From NCBI RefSeq assembly GCF_008247605.1, contig NZ_CP043420.1:2666001-2730000 (forward strand): a stretch of DNA of 64,000 nt, written 5' to 3'. Shown in pieces: positions 56,900 through 64,000 of the stretch. The notes under the pieces are model-generated. The model saw only the letters and a program-made list of their open reading frames with translations, was not told the origin of the DNA and did not search any database. The position numbers were made by a program, and so were the translations under genes. The DNA comes from Kushneria phosphatilytica (GTDB taxonomy: Bacteria > Pseudomonadota > Gammaproteobacteria > Pseudomonadales > Halomonadaceae). Within the stretch, counting starts at the first letter, position 1. The number at the start of each line of letters is the position of its first letter.

Positions 56900-59259
56900 A
56901 GGCCTCAGGCCATTTCACGCCTCGCAGGCGCTGGCTGGCCACGCTGTGGAGTGCAATTCTGCTGGGCTGCGTAATCGCCAGCACGCTCATGATCCTCCAC
57001 GGGACCCGTTTCGATAACCGGGTGACGGCACTGCTACCCGAGGATCGACAGAGTCCTCTGATCGAGCAGGCCAACGCCCGGTTGGGCGATCAGTTTCAGG
57101 ATCGCTTTGTACTGCTGCTTCAAACATCCGGCGAGAACGTCCAACAACTCAGGCAAATGACTCGCGCCCTGACCCGGCAGCTCGGACACAGCGGTGTCGT
57201 CACGGGTCTGCGCTGGCGCCCGGATGATTTCAGGCAGGGAGACCCCGTCAATCTCCTGGGGGCACAACGCTACCGGCTACTGACGCCGAAACTGCAACAG
57301 CAGCTTGACAGTGGACAACACGAGGCTCTGCTGCAACGTGCGCTTGGCAGCCTGGTGATGCCCACCGGAATTGATCGCGACCCGGTCCGCGATCCTTTCG
57401 GCCTGCTGGACGCCTGGCTCGGAACACAGTTACCGACCCATATTCATACAGATCAGGGTCTGATTACGGTAAAAACCGATGGCGGCAGAGCCGCCGTCGT
57501 GACCGGTCAACTGACCGGCAGCCCCTACGCGCCTGATCTGCAAACGCGGCTGACCTCGGCCCTGCAGAATTTTGGACAGGCGCATCCCGAGGTGACCCTG
57601 CTGCGCTCGGGACTGGTCTTCCACGCCGCTGCTGGCGCCCGTCAGGCCAAACACGAAATTTCCACTTTCGGTCTGGGCGCGCTGATCGGACTGGTCGTCA
57701 TGCTGCTGCTGGTCTTCCGATCTCCCCTGACTTTGCTGACCCTGCTGCTGCCGCTGATCACTGGTGGGGTGCTGGCGCTGACGCTCACGCTCTTCCTGTT
57801 CGGTGGTATTCACCTGCTGACCCTGGCGTTCGGCACCAGCCTGATGGGGGTCGCCATTGATTACGCACTGCATCTGCAAAGCGCTCGGGTAGCGCTGCGG
57901 GACCGCTTCCGGCTGAGGCCCATGCTGGCAGGATTGCTGTTGAGCCTCATCTCCAGCGCGCTGGCCTATGGCGTACAGGCCTTCACACCCATGCCGGGCC
58001 TGCGTCAGATGGCCTTTTTCGCCACCTGCGGCCTGATCGGTGCCTGGCTGACCGTGGTGCTCTGGCTGCCGGGCATCCCCATCGGCCGCTCACCCTTTAC
58101 CGATCGGATCATCGATACACTCTGGCGTCTGATGAGCCGTTGGCGAGGTTTGCTGGGCTGGCGCTCGGCTCTGGGACTGGCCCTGGTCATGCTGCTCCTC
58201 TGCGTGAGCTTTACACGCACCAACGACAGCCTGCGTCTGCTGGACACCTCCTCTTCAGCCATGCTGGATCAGGAGCGCCAGATCCAGCAGTTGCTCGGTC
58301 GCGATACCGGCACACTCTATCTGCTGGTCACTGCTGCCGATCAGCAGCAGTGGCTGGAGCGGGTTGAATCGCTGACACCTACCCTCAGGCGTCTGGTCGA
58401 CAATGGCCATCTGGGCGATTTCGACAGTCTCGCTTCGGCCGTGCCCTCTCATGCGCGTCAGCAACATAATCTCGCGCAGGTTCGACAGCTCTATCACACG
58501 ACGTTACCCACGCTCTATGAACGCGCCGGATTACCTCGAACTCTCGAACAGCGTGCCCGCCAGCACCTGCAGAATCCGCCCCTGCTGGAGATCGACGACT
58601 GGCTGAACAGTCCGCTGGGACACAGCGACCAGCGACTCTGGCTGGGGGAGATCAATCCCGGGACGACCGCCTCCGGCACCCCCGGCAAGACGGTAGCCGG
58701 GATGGTGGTATTCAGCGGCCGCTTCGATGCCACTGCTCGGGCAGAGATCAATCAGCTGGCCACTCACCATGCCGGCGTCAGATTTGTTGATCGGGTGGGT
58801 CGACTCTCCCGCGTGCTTGGGGAACTGCGCCAGCAGATTGCCATCTGGGTCGCCATGGCGCTGGTCGTACTGGTCGCGATTCTGGCAGTGCGCTACCGTG
58901 GACGCACCTGGCGGGTCATTACGCCAGCCGCCGGGGCGATTCTGATCGTACTGAGCGGTTATGCCCTGACAGGTGTACCACTCAATCTTTTCCATCAGCT
59001 TGCGCTATTGCTGGTATTGGGTATCGGGCTGGATGCCGGTATCTTCAGTGCCGAGCATCCCGGCGACCGTCACGTCTGGCTGGCCATCACACTGTCGACC
59101 GTGTCGAGTCTGCTGACCTTCGGACTGCTGGCTTTCAGCGCCACCCCGGTATTGCATTACATCGGTCTGACCGCTCTGATCGGTCTGAGTGCCGTGTGGT
59201 TGCTGACCGCGCTGGTGCAACCTGCACAAGTTCATCGCCAAACACGGGAACACCCATGA
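56896..59259 (+). CDS. MMPL/RND-type exporter of the polyene lipid
   Basis: A 787-residue inner membrane exporter. One N-terminal helix (about 12-35) is followed by a large periplasmic domain (about 36-245) with the family start GTRFDNRVTALLPEDRQSPLI. A helix bundle at about 250-410 (FGLGALIGLVVMLLLVFRSPLTLLTLLLPL, with GVAIDYALHLQSARVAL as the MMPL proton-relay region) and a second loop (425-640) follow. The second helix bundle (about 643-780) ends with LGIGLDAGIFSAEHPG. It probably extracts the polyene glycolipid from the inner membrane and hands it to the LolA-like partner. It overlaps both neighbours by 4 bases. Confidence 0.9.
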   Translation: MKASGHFTPRRRWLATLWSAILLGCVIASTLMILHGTRFDNRVTALLPEDRQSPLIEQANARLGDQFQDRFVLLLQTSGENVQQLRQMTRALTRQLGHSGVVTGLRWRPDDFRQGDPVNLLGAQRYRLLTPKLQQQLDSGQHEALLQRALGSLVMPTGIDRDPVRDPFGLLDAWLGTQLPTHIHTDQGLITVKTDGGRAAVVTGQLTGSPYAPDLQTRLTSALQNFGQAHPEVTLLRSGLVFHAAAGARQAKHEISTFGLGALIGLVVMLLLVFRSPLTLLTLLLPLITGGVLALTLTLFLFGGIHLLTLAFGTSLMGVAIDYALHLQSARVALRDRFRLRPMLAGLLLSLISSALAYGVQAFTPMPGLRQMAFFATCGLIGAWLTVVLWLPGIPIGRSPFTDRIIDTLWRLMSRWRGLLGWRSALGLALVMLLLCVSFTRTNDSLRLLDTSSSAMLDQERQIQQLLGRDTGTLYLLVTAADQQQWLERVESLTPTLRRLVDNGHLGDFDSLASAVPSHARQQHNLAQVRQLYHTTLPTLYERAGLPRTLEQRARQHLQNPPLLEIDDWLNSPLGHSDQRLWLGEINPGTTASGTPGKTVAGMVVFSGRFDATARAEINQLATHHAGVRFVDRVGRLSRVLGELRQQIAIWVAMALVVLVAILAVRYRGRTWRVITPAAGAILIVLSGYALTGVPLNLFHQLALLLVLGIGLDAGIFSAEHPGDRHVWLAITLSTVSSLLTFGLLAFSATPVLHYIGLTALIGLSAVWLLTALVQPAQVHRQTREHP

Positions 59260-60521
59260 CCGATGCCTCCGCTGCCTTGCGGCAAACGTCCACTGCGCCA
59301 CTGGCCACCACGGATATCGCCATTATCGGTGCAGGCCCGGCCGGTGCTGTGGCTGCCTGCCGCTTGCGTGATGCCGGCTGGCAGGTGAGTGTCATCGAGG
59401 CATCACACTTCCCACGTTTTTCCATCGGCGAGAGCCTGCTGCCCCAGTGCCTGGTCGATCTTGATCAGGCCGGGCTCGGCGAAACGGTGCGAGCCGGGGA
59501 CTATCAGTACAAGAATGGCGCCCGCTTTCGCTGTGGTGAGGAGGAACGGGATATTCTCTTCCCGGACAATGCCTGGGATGAAGCCCCTCCTCGACCGGGC
59601 GACGCCTTCCAGGTCGAGCGCGCCGACTTCGATACGCGTCTGATCGAAGCTGCGCAGGCACGTGGCGCCCAGGTGCGCTTTGGTATCCGCGTGACCGGTT
59701 TCACGGCCGATGACCAGCGCCCTGAGCTGACGCTGGATGATGGCAGCCGATTGCAGGCACGTCTGGTGCTGGATGCCAGTGGATTCGCTCGGGTGCTGAC
59801 CCGCCAGCTGGGTACCGCCCGCCCACCCCGGCTGGCAGAGCGCCGCGCTCTTTTCACTCATGTCGCACTGCCTGAACACGTGCCAGGGCTGGAACGCCAA
59901 CGTATCCTGATTGGCATGCACCCCAGCACACCGGCGCTCTGGTACTGGCTGATCCCGCTACGCGATGGCAAGGCATCGCTGGGGTTTGTCGGCACCCCCG
60001 AGCGGCTGGCGAGCTTCGGCCCTGACGACGACAGCCGTCTGAACGCACTGATCGATCACTTCCCGGAACTGCGCACGCTGCTCGGCCAGCCTGCACAGTT
60101 GCGTCCCACGGGCTCGCTCGGGGGCTACAGCAGTGATGCGGTTCGTCTCAGTGGCCCCGGATATGTTCTGCTGGGCAATGCCGGTGAATTTCTCGACCCG
60201 ATCTTTTCATCGGGCGTCACCGTGGCCATTCGCTCGGCCATGCTGGCCGCGCCGCTGGTCGATCGCCAGCTCAGCGGCGAGCCGGTTGACTGGGATGACG
60301 CGTATGAACGGCCTCTGCGCAAGGGTCTGGAAACCTTTCGCGCCTTTGTCGATGCCTGGTATGACGGCCGGCTGCCCACGATCATCTTCCACCCCGATCC
60401 ACCCGGTTATCTGCGTCGCATGATCTGTGCCGTGCTGGCCGGCTATGCCTGGGATGAGCGCAACCCCTTCGTGCAGGCTCCCGGGCGACGTCTCGATACG
60501 CTGGCACAACTATGTGGATGA
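59256..60521 (+). CDS. Flavin-dependent halogenase-like oxidoreductase
   Basis: A 421-residue FAD enzyme. Dinucleotide binding GAGPAGAVAA is at 25-34 and the halogenase-type IGESLLPQ at 57-64. Lys86 in QYKNGARFRCG occupies the place of the catalytic lysine of flavin-dependent halogenases. The W-x-W-x-I-P motif is at 229-234 (WYWLIP), and the F-x2-P-x2-S-x-G fingerprint is complete at 312-320 (FLDPIFSSG). Together these point to a phenol-type halogenase or a close monooxygenase relative. The brominated xanthomonadins are a precedent for halogenated aryl polyenes. Activity on the aryl head is inference; halogenase-like genes that do not halogenate are also known. It overlaps the exporter and lipoprotein genes by 4 bases. 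Confidence 0.82.
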   Translation: MTDASAALRQTSTAPLATTDIAIIGAGPAGAVAACRLRDAGWQVSVIEASHFPRFSIGESLLPQCLVDLDQAGLGETVRAGDYQYKNGARFRCGEEERDILFPDNAWDEAPPRPGDAFQVERADFDTRLIEAAQARGAQVRFGIRVTGFTADDQRPELTLDDGSRLQARLVLDASGFARVLTRQLGTARPPRLAERRALFTHVALPEHVPGLERQRILIGMHPSTPALWYWLIPLRDGKASLGFVGTPERLASFGPDDDSRLNALIDHFPELRTLLGQPAQLRPTGSLGGYSSDAVRLSGPGYVLLGNAGEFLDPIFSSGVTVAIRSAMLAAPLVDRQLSGEPVDWDDAYERPLRKGLETFRAFVDAWYDGRLPTIIFHPDPPGYLRRMICAVLAGYAWDERNPFVQAPGRRLDTLAQLCG

Positions 60522-61111
60522 CCGATATGCCCAATGCCCGTTTGACACTGTATCGCCTCGTCATCGTGCTGCTGACCCTGTGGCTTGGTGGCTGTGTCGG
60601 CCCGCCCCTCTCCCCCTCGCCGGATCTGCATGCTCACAAGCCTTCACGGACTCTCGTAAAGCGCATCGAATTCGTGCCCTTCGCTCATCCCGAGCAGGCA
60701 AAAACCCTGATTGCCGCCATTCGACGCGCTTCCGATGGCCTGCGCGTCGTGGTCACCACGCCCACCGGGCAGCGTCTGCTGACGCTGGTGCATGATGATC
60801 AGGGCGCCCGCTACACCCAGACCCTGATGCCGGCGGACCCGCCGTTTCCGGCCATCTGGCTGGCCCAGCGACTGGAGTGGGGGTTGTGGCCACTCGACAG
60901 CCTGCAGCACGCCTTCGCCGGCAGCCACTGGCAGGTCAGCGAGCGCCCCAATGGCCGGGGCACCATTCGACGCATCGAACACAACCATCGGTTGATCGTT
61001 CGTGTTGATCGCTGGCCCTCCCATGATGTGCTGACCGATTACAGCGGTGACTACCGCCTGACCATTACGCCCCTGTCCGACACGCCGGAAGACCGGCAGG
61101 AAATCCCATGA
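60518..61111 (+). CDS. DUF3261 family lipoprotein
   Basis: A 197-residue predicted lipoprotein. The start ATG at 60518 overlaps the preceding stop by 4 bases. The lipobox LWLGGC ends near residue 26, followed by a proline/serine-rich linker (GPPLSPSPDLHAHKPS) and a beta-rich domain with FPAIWLAQRLEWGLWPLDSLQ. Small DUF3261 lipoproteins are regular members of aryl polyene operons between exporter and ketosynthase. They probably help place the product in the outer membrane, but the function is not established. Confidence 0.8.
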   Translation: MTDMPNARLTLYRLVIVLLTLWLGGCVGPPLSPSPDLHAHKPSRTLVKRIEFVPFAHPEQAKTLIAAIRRASDGLRVVVTTPTGQRLLTLVHDDQGARYTQTLMPADPPFPAIWLAQRLEWGLWPLDSLQHAFAGSHWQVSERPNGRGTIRRIEHNHRLIVRVDRWPSHDVLTDYSGDYRLTITPLSDTPEDRQEIP

Positions 61112-62286
61112 GCCAGCATTTTCCCTGTCGCCTCTCCGCACCCGGCCTGATCTGCAGCATTGGCAGTGATCATCCCGGAGTCCTCGACGCACTGGGCCGA
61201 GGTCAGCGCGGATTACAGTCGAGCGATCGCTATACTCCCGGCCGCCGGGTGCCCATCGGGGCCATCGACGCGTCTCTTCCTGATACCTCGACCTGGCCTG
61301 CAGATCATATCAGTCGCAATAATCAGCTGATCACTCATGCACTTGAGCAATTGGGAACCACCCTGCAGGAGACCCTTCGGCAGGTCGCACCGGAGCGCAT
61401 CGGGGTCATCATGGGGACCAGCACTTCCGGTGTGCTGGAAACCGAACGGGCCATTGCACGCACCGGACCCGGCGAGCCGTTCGATGACGACTACCGTTAT
61501 GCCCGTCAGGAAATCGGTGCCCCGGCCCGTTTTATCGCCGAATATCTCGGCATAAAGGGACCGGCCTGGACCCTGTCGACCGCCTGCAGCTCGGGAGCCC
61601 GGGCACTGGGAGCGGCTCGTCGAATGCTGCGTACGGGGCGAGTCGATGCTGTTATCGCCGGTGGCGCCGATACCCTCTGCGGCCTGACCGTCAACGGTTT
61701 CGATTCTCTGGGCGCCATCAGCGATGCCCCCTGCCAGCCGTTCTCTGCCAATCGACGCGGTATCAATATCGGAGAGGCAGCAGCGCTGTTCATCGTCACC
61801 GCGGCCCCCGGCGGCATTCAGCTCGCCGGCGTCGGAGAAAGCTCCGATGCGCATCATATTTCGGCTCCCGAGCCCACCGGCAACGGGGCTTTCGCGGCCA
61901 TGGAACAGGCGCTGACCATGGCCGAGCTGCCACCCGGTTCGGTCGATTATCTCAACCTGCACGGTACCGCCACCGAACAGAACGATGCCATGGAAGCACG
62001 AGCCATTGCCCGACTTTTCGGAACTCATCGCCCGCCCAGCAGTTCGACAAAGGCGCTGACCGGCCATACTCTGGGCGCGGCTGGAGCTCTGGAAGCCGCC
62101 TTCTGCTGGCTGGCACTGACTCATCAGCATCTGCCCCTGCATGCCTACGATGGCGTCCCGGATCCGACACTACCGGCGTTGCCACTGATCGAGTCCGCAC
62201 ATCCGAAGCGTCCCATCCGACACGCCCTGTCGAACGCCTTCGCCTTCGGAGGCAACAATGTCGCCCTGCTGCTGGAGGCCTCATGA
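61108..62286 (+). CDS. Beta-ketoacyl-ACP synthase of the polyene pathway
   Basis: A 392-residue condensing enzyme with the complete triad: Cys160 in LSTACSSGARALG, His285 in YLNLHGTATEQND and His320 in KALTGHTLGAAGALE. It extends the chain with malonyl units; with the short chain-length factor at 50872 it should form the KS-CLF heterodimer (the ApeO role, from memory). The order of ketosynthase, dehydratase and ketoreductase that follows is the conserved core of aryl polyene clusters. It overlaps the lipoprotein gene and the dehydratase gene by 4 bases. Confidence 0.92.
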   Translation: MSQHFPCRLSAPGLICSIGSDHPGVLDALGRGQRGLQSSDRYTPGRRVPIGAIDASLPDTSTWPADHISRNNQLITHALEQLGTTLQETLRQVAPERIGVIMGTSTSGVLETERAIARTGPGEPFDDDYRYARQEIGAPARFIAEYLGIKGPAWTLSTACSSGARALGAARRMLRTGRVDAVIAGGADTLCGLTVNGFDSLGAISDAPCQPFSANRRGINIGEAAALFIVTAAPGGIQLAGVGESSDAHHISAPEPTGNGAFAAMEQALTMAELPPGSVDYLNLHGTATEQNDAMEARAIARLFGTHRPPSSSTKALTGHTLGAAGALEAAFCWLALTHQHLPLHAYDGVPDPTLPALPLIESAHPKRPIRHALSNAFAFGGNNVALLLEAS

Positions 62287-62747
62287 CTCCATGGCCTGAC
62301 ATCGAGACGCTGGTACCCCATGCCGGACGCATGTGCCTGCTTGATACCGTACTGGCCTGCGACAGTCATCACATCGAAGCGGTTATCACGCCCACGAAGC
62401 AGGATCCCTTCGCCAGTGAGGCAGGGGTCGGCGCTCATGTCGGGTTGGAATGGATGGCGCAGGCGGTGGCTGCCTGGGCAACACTGAATGCCTCGAATGA
62501 AAGCAGGGTCAGCGAACCCGCTCCCGGCATGCTGATCAGCAGTCGGCATTTCGAGACCACGCGTGATTACTTCATCTTTGATGAGCCGGTCATGGTGATA
62601 GTTGAACTCGAGTTTAGCGGCGCCAATGGCCTGCGCAGCTTTCACGGTAAGCTGACAGTGGCCGATCAGCTGTGCGCCGAGGGTGTTTTCCGAATCTATC
62701 AGCCCGATGCCGGGCAGCCGGCGACCAACGCATCACAGGAGCCTTGA
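62283..62747 (+). CDS. 3-hydroxyacyl-ACP dehydratase (ApeP-like)
   Basis: A 154-residue hotdog protein. It has the N-terminal VPHAGRMCLLDTVLACDSHHIEA and a helix HVGLEWMAQAVAAWATLNA, features of the dehydratase subunit that sits between ketosynthase and ketoreductase in aryl polyene operons. It probably works together with the dehydratase domain fused to the AMP-ligase, since in described systems two different dehydratases form one complex. It ends on the base that starts the ketoreductase (TGATG junction). Confidence 0.85.
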   Translation: MTPWPDIETLVPHAGRMCLLDTVLACDSHHIEAVITPTKQDPFASEAGVGAHVGLEWMAQAVAAWATLNASNESRVSEPAPGMLISSRHFETTRDYFIFDEPVMVIVELEFSGANGLRSFHGKLTVADQLCAEGVFRIYQPDAGQPATNASQEP

Positions 62748-63484
62748 TGAGCGATGACGACCACCGCTGTATTCTGGTAACCGGAGCCGGACGTGGTATT
62801 GGCCGCGCCATCGCTCTGCGTCTGGCCCGGGATGGCTTCGATATTGCCGTGCACTATCACAGTAGCCGTGAAGCAGCAGAAGGCGTGGCTGAAGAAATCC
62901 GGGGGCTGGGTCGGCAGGCGCGCCTGATGTGCTTCGATCTCGCCGATCGCAGTGCCGCGCGCGCGGCTATCGAGGCCGATATCGCCGAATATGGTGCCTG
63001 CCATGGGGTTGTGCTCAGTGCCGGTTACCACAGTGATGCCCCCCTGCCAGGCATGAGCGATGAGCAGTGGGATCGGGTGATGGATGTCAATCTGGATGGT
63101 TTTTATAACGTCCTGCGCCCGATGATCATGGCCATGATTCAGCGACGCCGGGGTGGGCGCATCATCACCCTCTCCTCGGCGGCCGGGGAACTCGGCAACC
63201 GTGGCCAGGTCAACTACAGCGCTGCCAAGGGTGGACTGATCGCGGCCACCAGGGCACTGTCAGTAGAGTTGGCCAAACGCAACATTACCGTCAACTGCGT
63301 GGCACCGGGCTGGATCGAGAGTGACATGACAGCCGCTATCGATCGGGAGAGCATCAAACAAACCGTGCCCATGCAGCGCCCCGGCCAGGCCGATGAAGTC
63401 GCCGGTACCGTGAGCTTTCTCTGTTCCGACGATGCTTCCTATATCACCCGCCAGGTGATCGCGGTCAATGGCGGCTTGTACTGA
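62747..63484 (+). CDS. 3-oxoacyl-ACP reductase, FabG-like
   Basis: A 245-residue short-chain dehydrogenase. NADPH-binding TGAGRGIGRA is at 12-21, Asn115 is in DVNLDGF, and the catalytic Ser144, Tyr157 and Lys161 lie in TLSSAAGE and NYSAAKGG. It reduces the keto group after each condensation so that the dehydratases can form the conjugated double bonds. It starts at ATG 62747 with AGGAG six bases upstream, sharing one base with the dehydratase stop. The ending VIAVNGGLY is typical of FabG proteins. Confidence 0.93.
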   Translation: MSDDDHRCILVTGAGRGIGRAIALRLARDGFDIAVHYHSSREAAEGVAEEIRGLGRQARLMCFDLADRSAARAAIEADIAEYGACHGVVLSAGYHSDAPLPGMSDEQWDRVMDVNLDGFYNVLRPMIMAMIQRRRGGRIITLSSAAGELGNRGQVNYSAAKGGLIAATRALSVELAKRNITVNCVAPGWIESDMTAAIDRESIKQTVPMQRPGQADEVAGTVSFLCSDDASYITRQVIAVNGGLY

Positions 63485-63517
63485 TCACCCCGATCAGGGA
63501 TCGAACGGGAGATGAGC

Positions 63518-64000
63518 GTGAGTCGACGTGAAGTGCTTTACCAATACATGGCCGATGCCATCAATCGGCTGGACCATCAGGGACGCTGGCTGCGTTATCA
63601 CTATCGTGACCGACGCCTGCTGGAAGGCACCATCCTGCCGGCCATCGCTCGTAATGAAGCCCCTCACCGCCTGCTGATGGTCGGCTGCGACTGGTACACG
63701 CGTCATTATCCACGCTATTTCAATGGCTGCTCGGTCACCACCATGGATATTGATGCCGCCAAGGCCTGCTTTGGCGCACAGCGCCACATCACCGACTCAA
63801 TGGCCCATGTCACCGCTCATTTCGAGCACGAGACACTCGATACCGTGATCTGCAACGGCGTGATCGGCTGGGGGCTCGATGAACGCGAGGAGATCGAACA
63901 GGCACTGGCCGGCTGCGTCAGCACCCTGCGTGCAAACGGGATGTTACTGATCGGCTGGAACGACAAGGCACCCCACAACAGCTATGCACCGGATGCCATG
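63518..64000 (+). CDS. SAM-dependent methyltransferase-like protein, 3' truncated
   Basis: 161 codons are visible before the window ends. The pattern HRLLMVGCDWYTRHY, then VTTMDIDAA and LDTVICNGVIGWGLDEREEI, follows the class I methyltransferase order (motif I, acidic residue after strand 2, motif IV). The usual G-x-G-x-G of motif I is replaced by VGCDW. GTG 63518 was chosen because GGGAG lies six bases upstream; an ATG two codons earlier would overlap that ribosome binding site. It follows the ketoreductase by 33 bases and probably belongs to the polyene operon, where methyltransferases modify the aryl head. Confidence 0.7.
   Translation, partial: MSRREVLYQYMADAINRLDHQGRWLRYHYRDRRLLEGTILPAIARNEAPHRLLMVGCDWYTRHYPRYFNGCSVTTMDIDAAKACFGAQRHITDSMAHVTAHFEHETLDTVICNGVIGWGLDEREEIEQALAGCVSTLRANGMLLIGWNDKAPHNSYAPDAM

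Overview
The window reads as chromosomal DNA of a GC-rich gammaproteobacterium, most likely a halophile of the Halomonadaceae (Halomonas, Kushneria or Chromohalobacter type). This placement is inferred from gene content: a choline sulfatase, a HexR-controlled zwf-pgl-eda block, a very large glycogen/trehalose operon and an aryl-polyene-type pigment locus. No rRNA, tRNA, CRISPR array, insertion sequence, integrase or phage gene was seen. Genes are densely packed, many with 4-base ATGA overlaps.

Region 1-5.2 kb holds small envelope genes: a glutaredoxin, a YihY/BrkB membrane protein, an exported PRC-barrel protein with a good sigma70-type promoter, a 57-residue basic protein with an excellent ribosome binding site, and a two-gene unit of unknown function (461 and 140 residues).

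Region 5.2-26.6 kb is one co-directional block on the minus strand. In transcription order it is glgA, glgB (second copy), treZ, malQ, treY, a DUF2934 protein, glgX, glgE, treS-maltokinase fusion and glgB (first copy). Together these enzymes can make alpha-glucan from ADP-glucose (GlgA) and from trehalose through maltose and maltose-1-phosphate (TreS, Mak, GlgE). They can branch it (two GlgB), debranch it (GlgX), rearrange oligosaccharides (MalQ) and turn glucan ends into trehalose (TreY, TreZ). This amounts to a storage/compatible-solute cycle, plausible for osmotic or desiccation stress.

Region 26.6-35.6 kb carries single genes: cyanase, two exported fasciclin-domain proteins, a FemAB/GNAT-like protein, nicotinate phosphoribosyltransferase, an exported dienelactone hydrolase, choline sulfatase and a haloacid dehalogenase. 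Region 35.6-45.8 kb is central sugar metabolism: gap, then glk with a hexose-6-phosphate mutarotase and an aldo/keto reductase, then eda-pgl-zwf facing hexR, then a sugar/proton symporter. HexR-like half-palindromes lie upstream of gap and between zwf and hexR. The gene for 6-phosphogluconate dehydratase (edd) is not in the window.

Region 45.9-49.0 kb is a three-gene ABC importer of the phosphonate/putative-selenate type whose permease is two permease halves fused in one chain. A Tat-exported beta-helix protein (49.0-50.6 kb) lies opposite the last block. Region 50.9 kb to the end is an aryl polyene biosynthesis operon: chain-length factor, acyl carrier protein, membrane protein, fused AMP-ligase/dehydratase, glycosyltransferase, acyltransferase, thioesterase, LolA-like protein, MMPL exporter, a flavin-dependent halogenase-like enzyme, a DUF3261 lipoprotein, ketosynthase, dehydratase, ketoreductase and a methyltransferase cut by the window end. 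The most interesting points are the halogenase fingerprint, the fused and split gene architecture, and the single visible acyl carrier protein in this operon.
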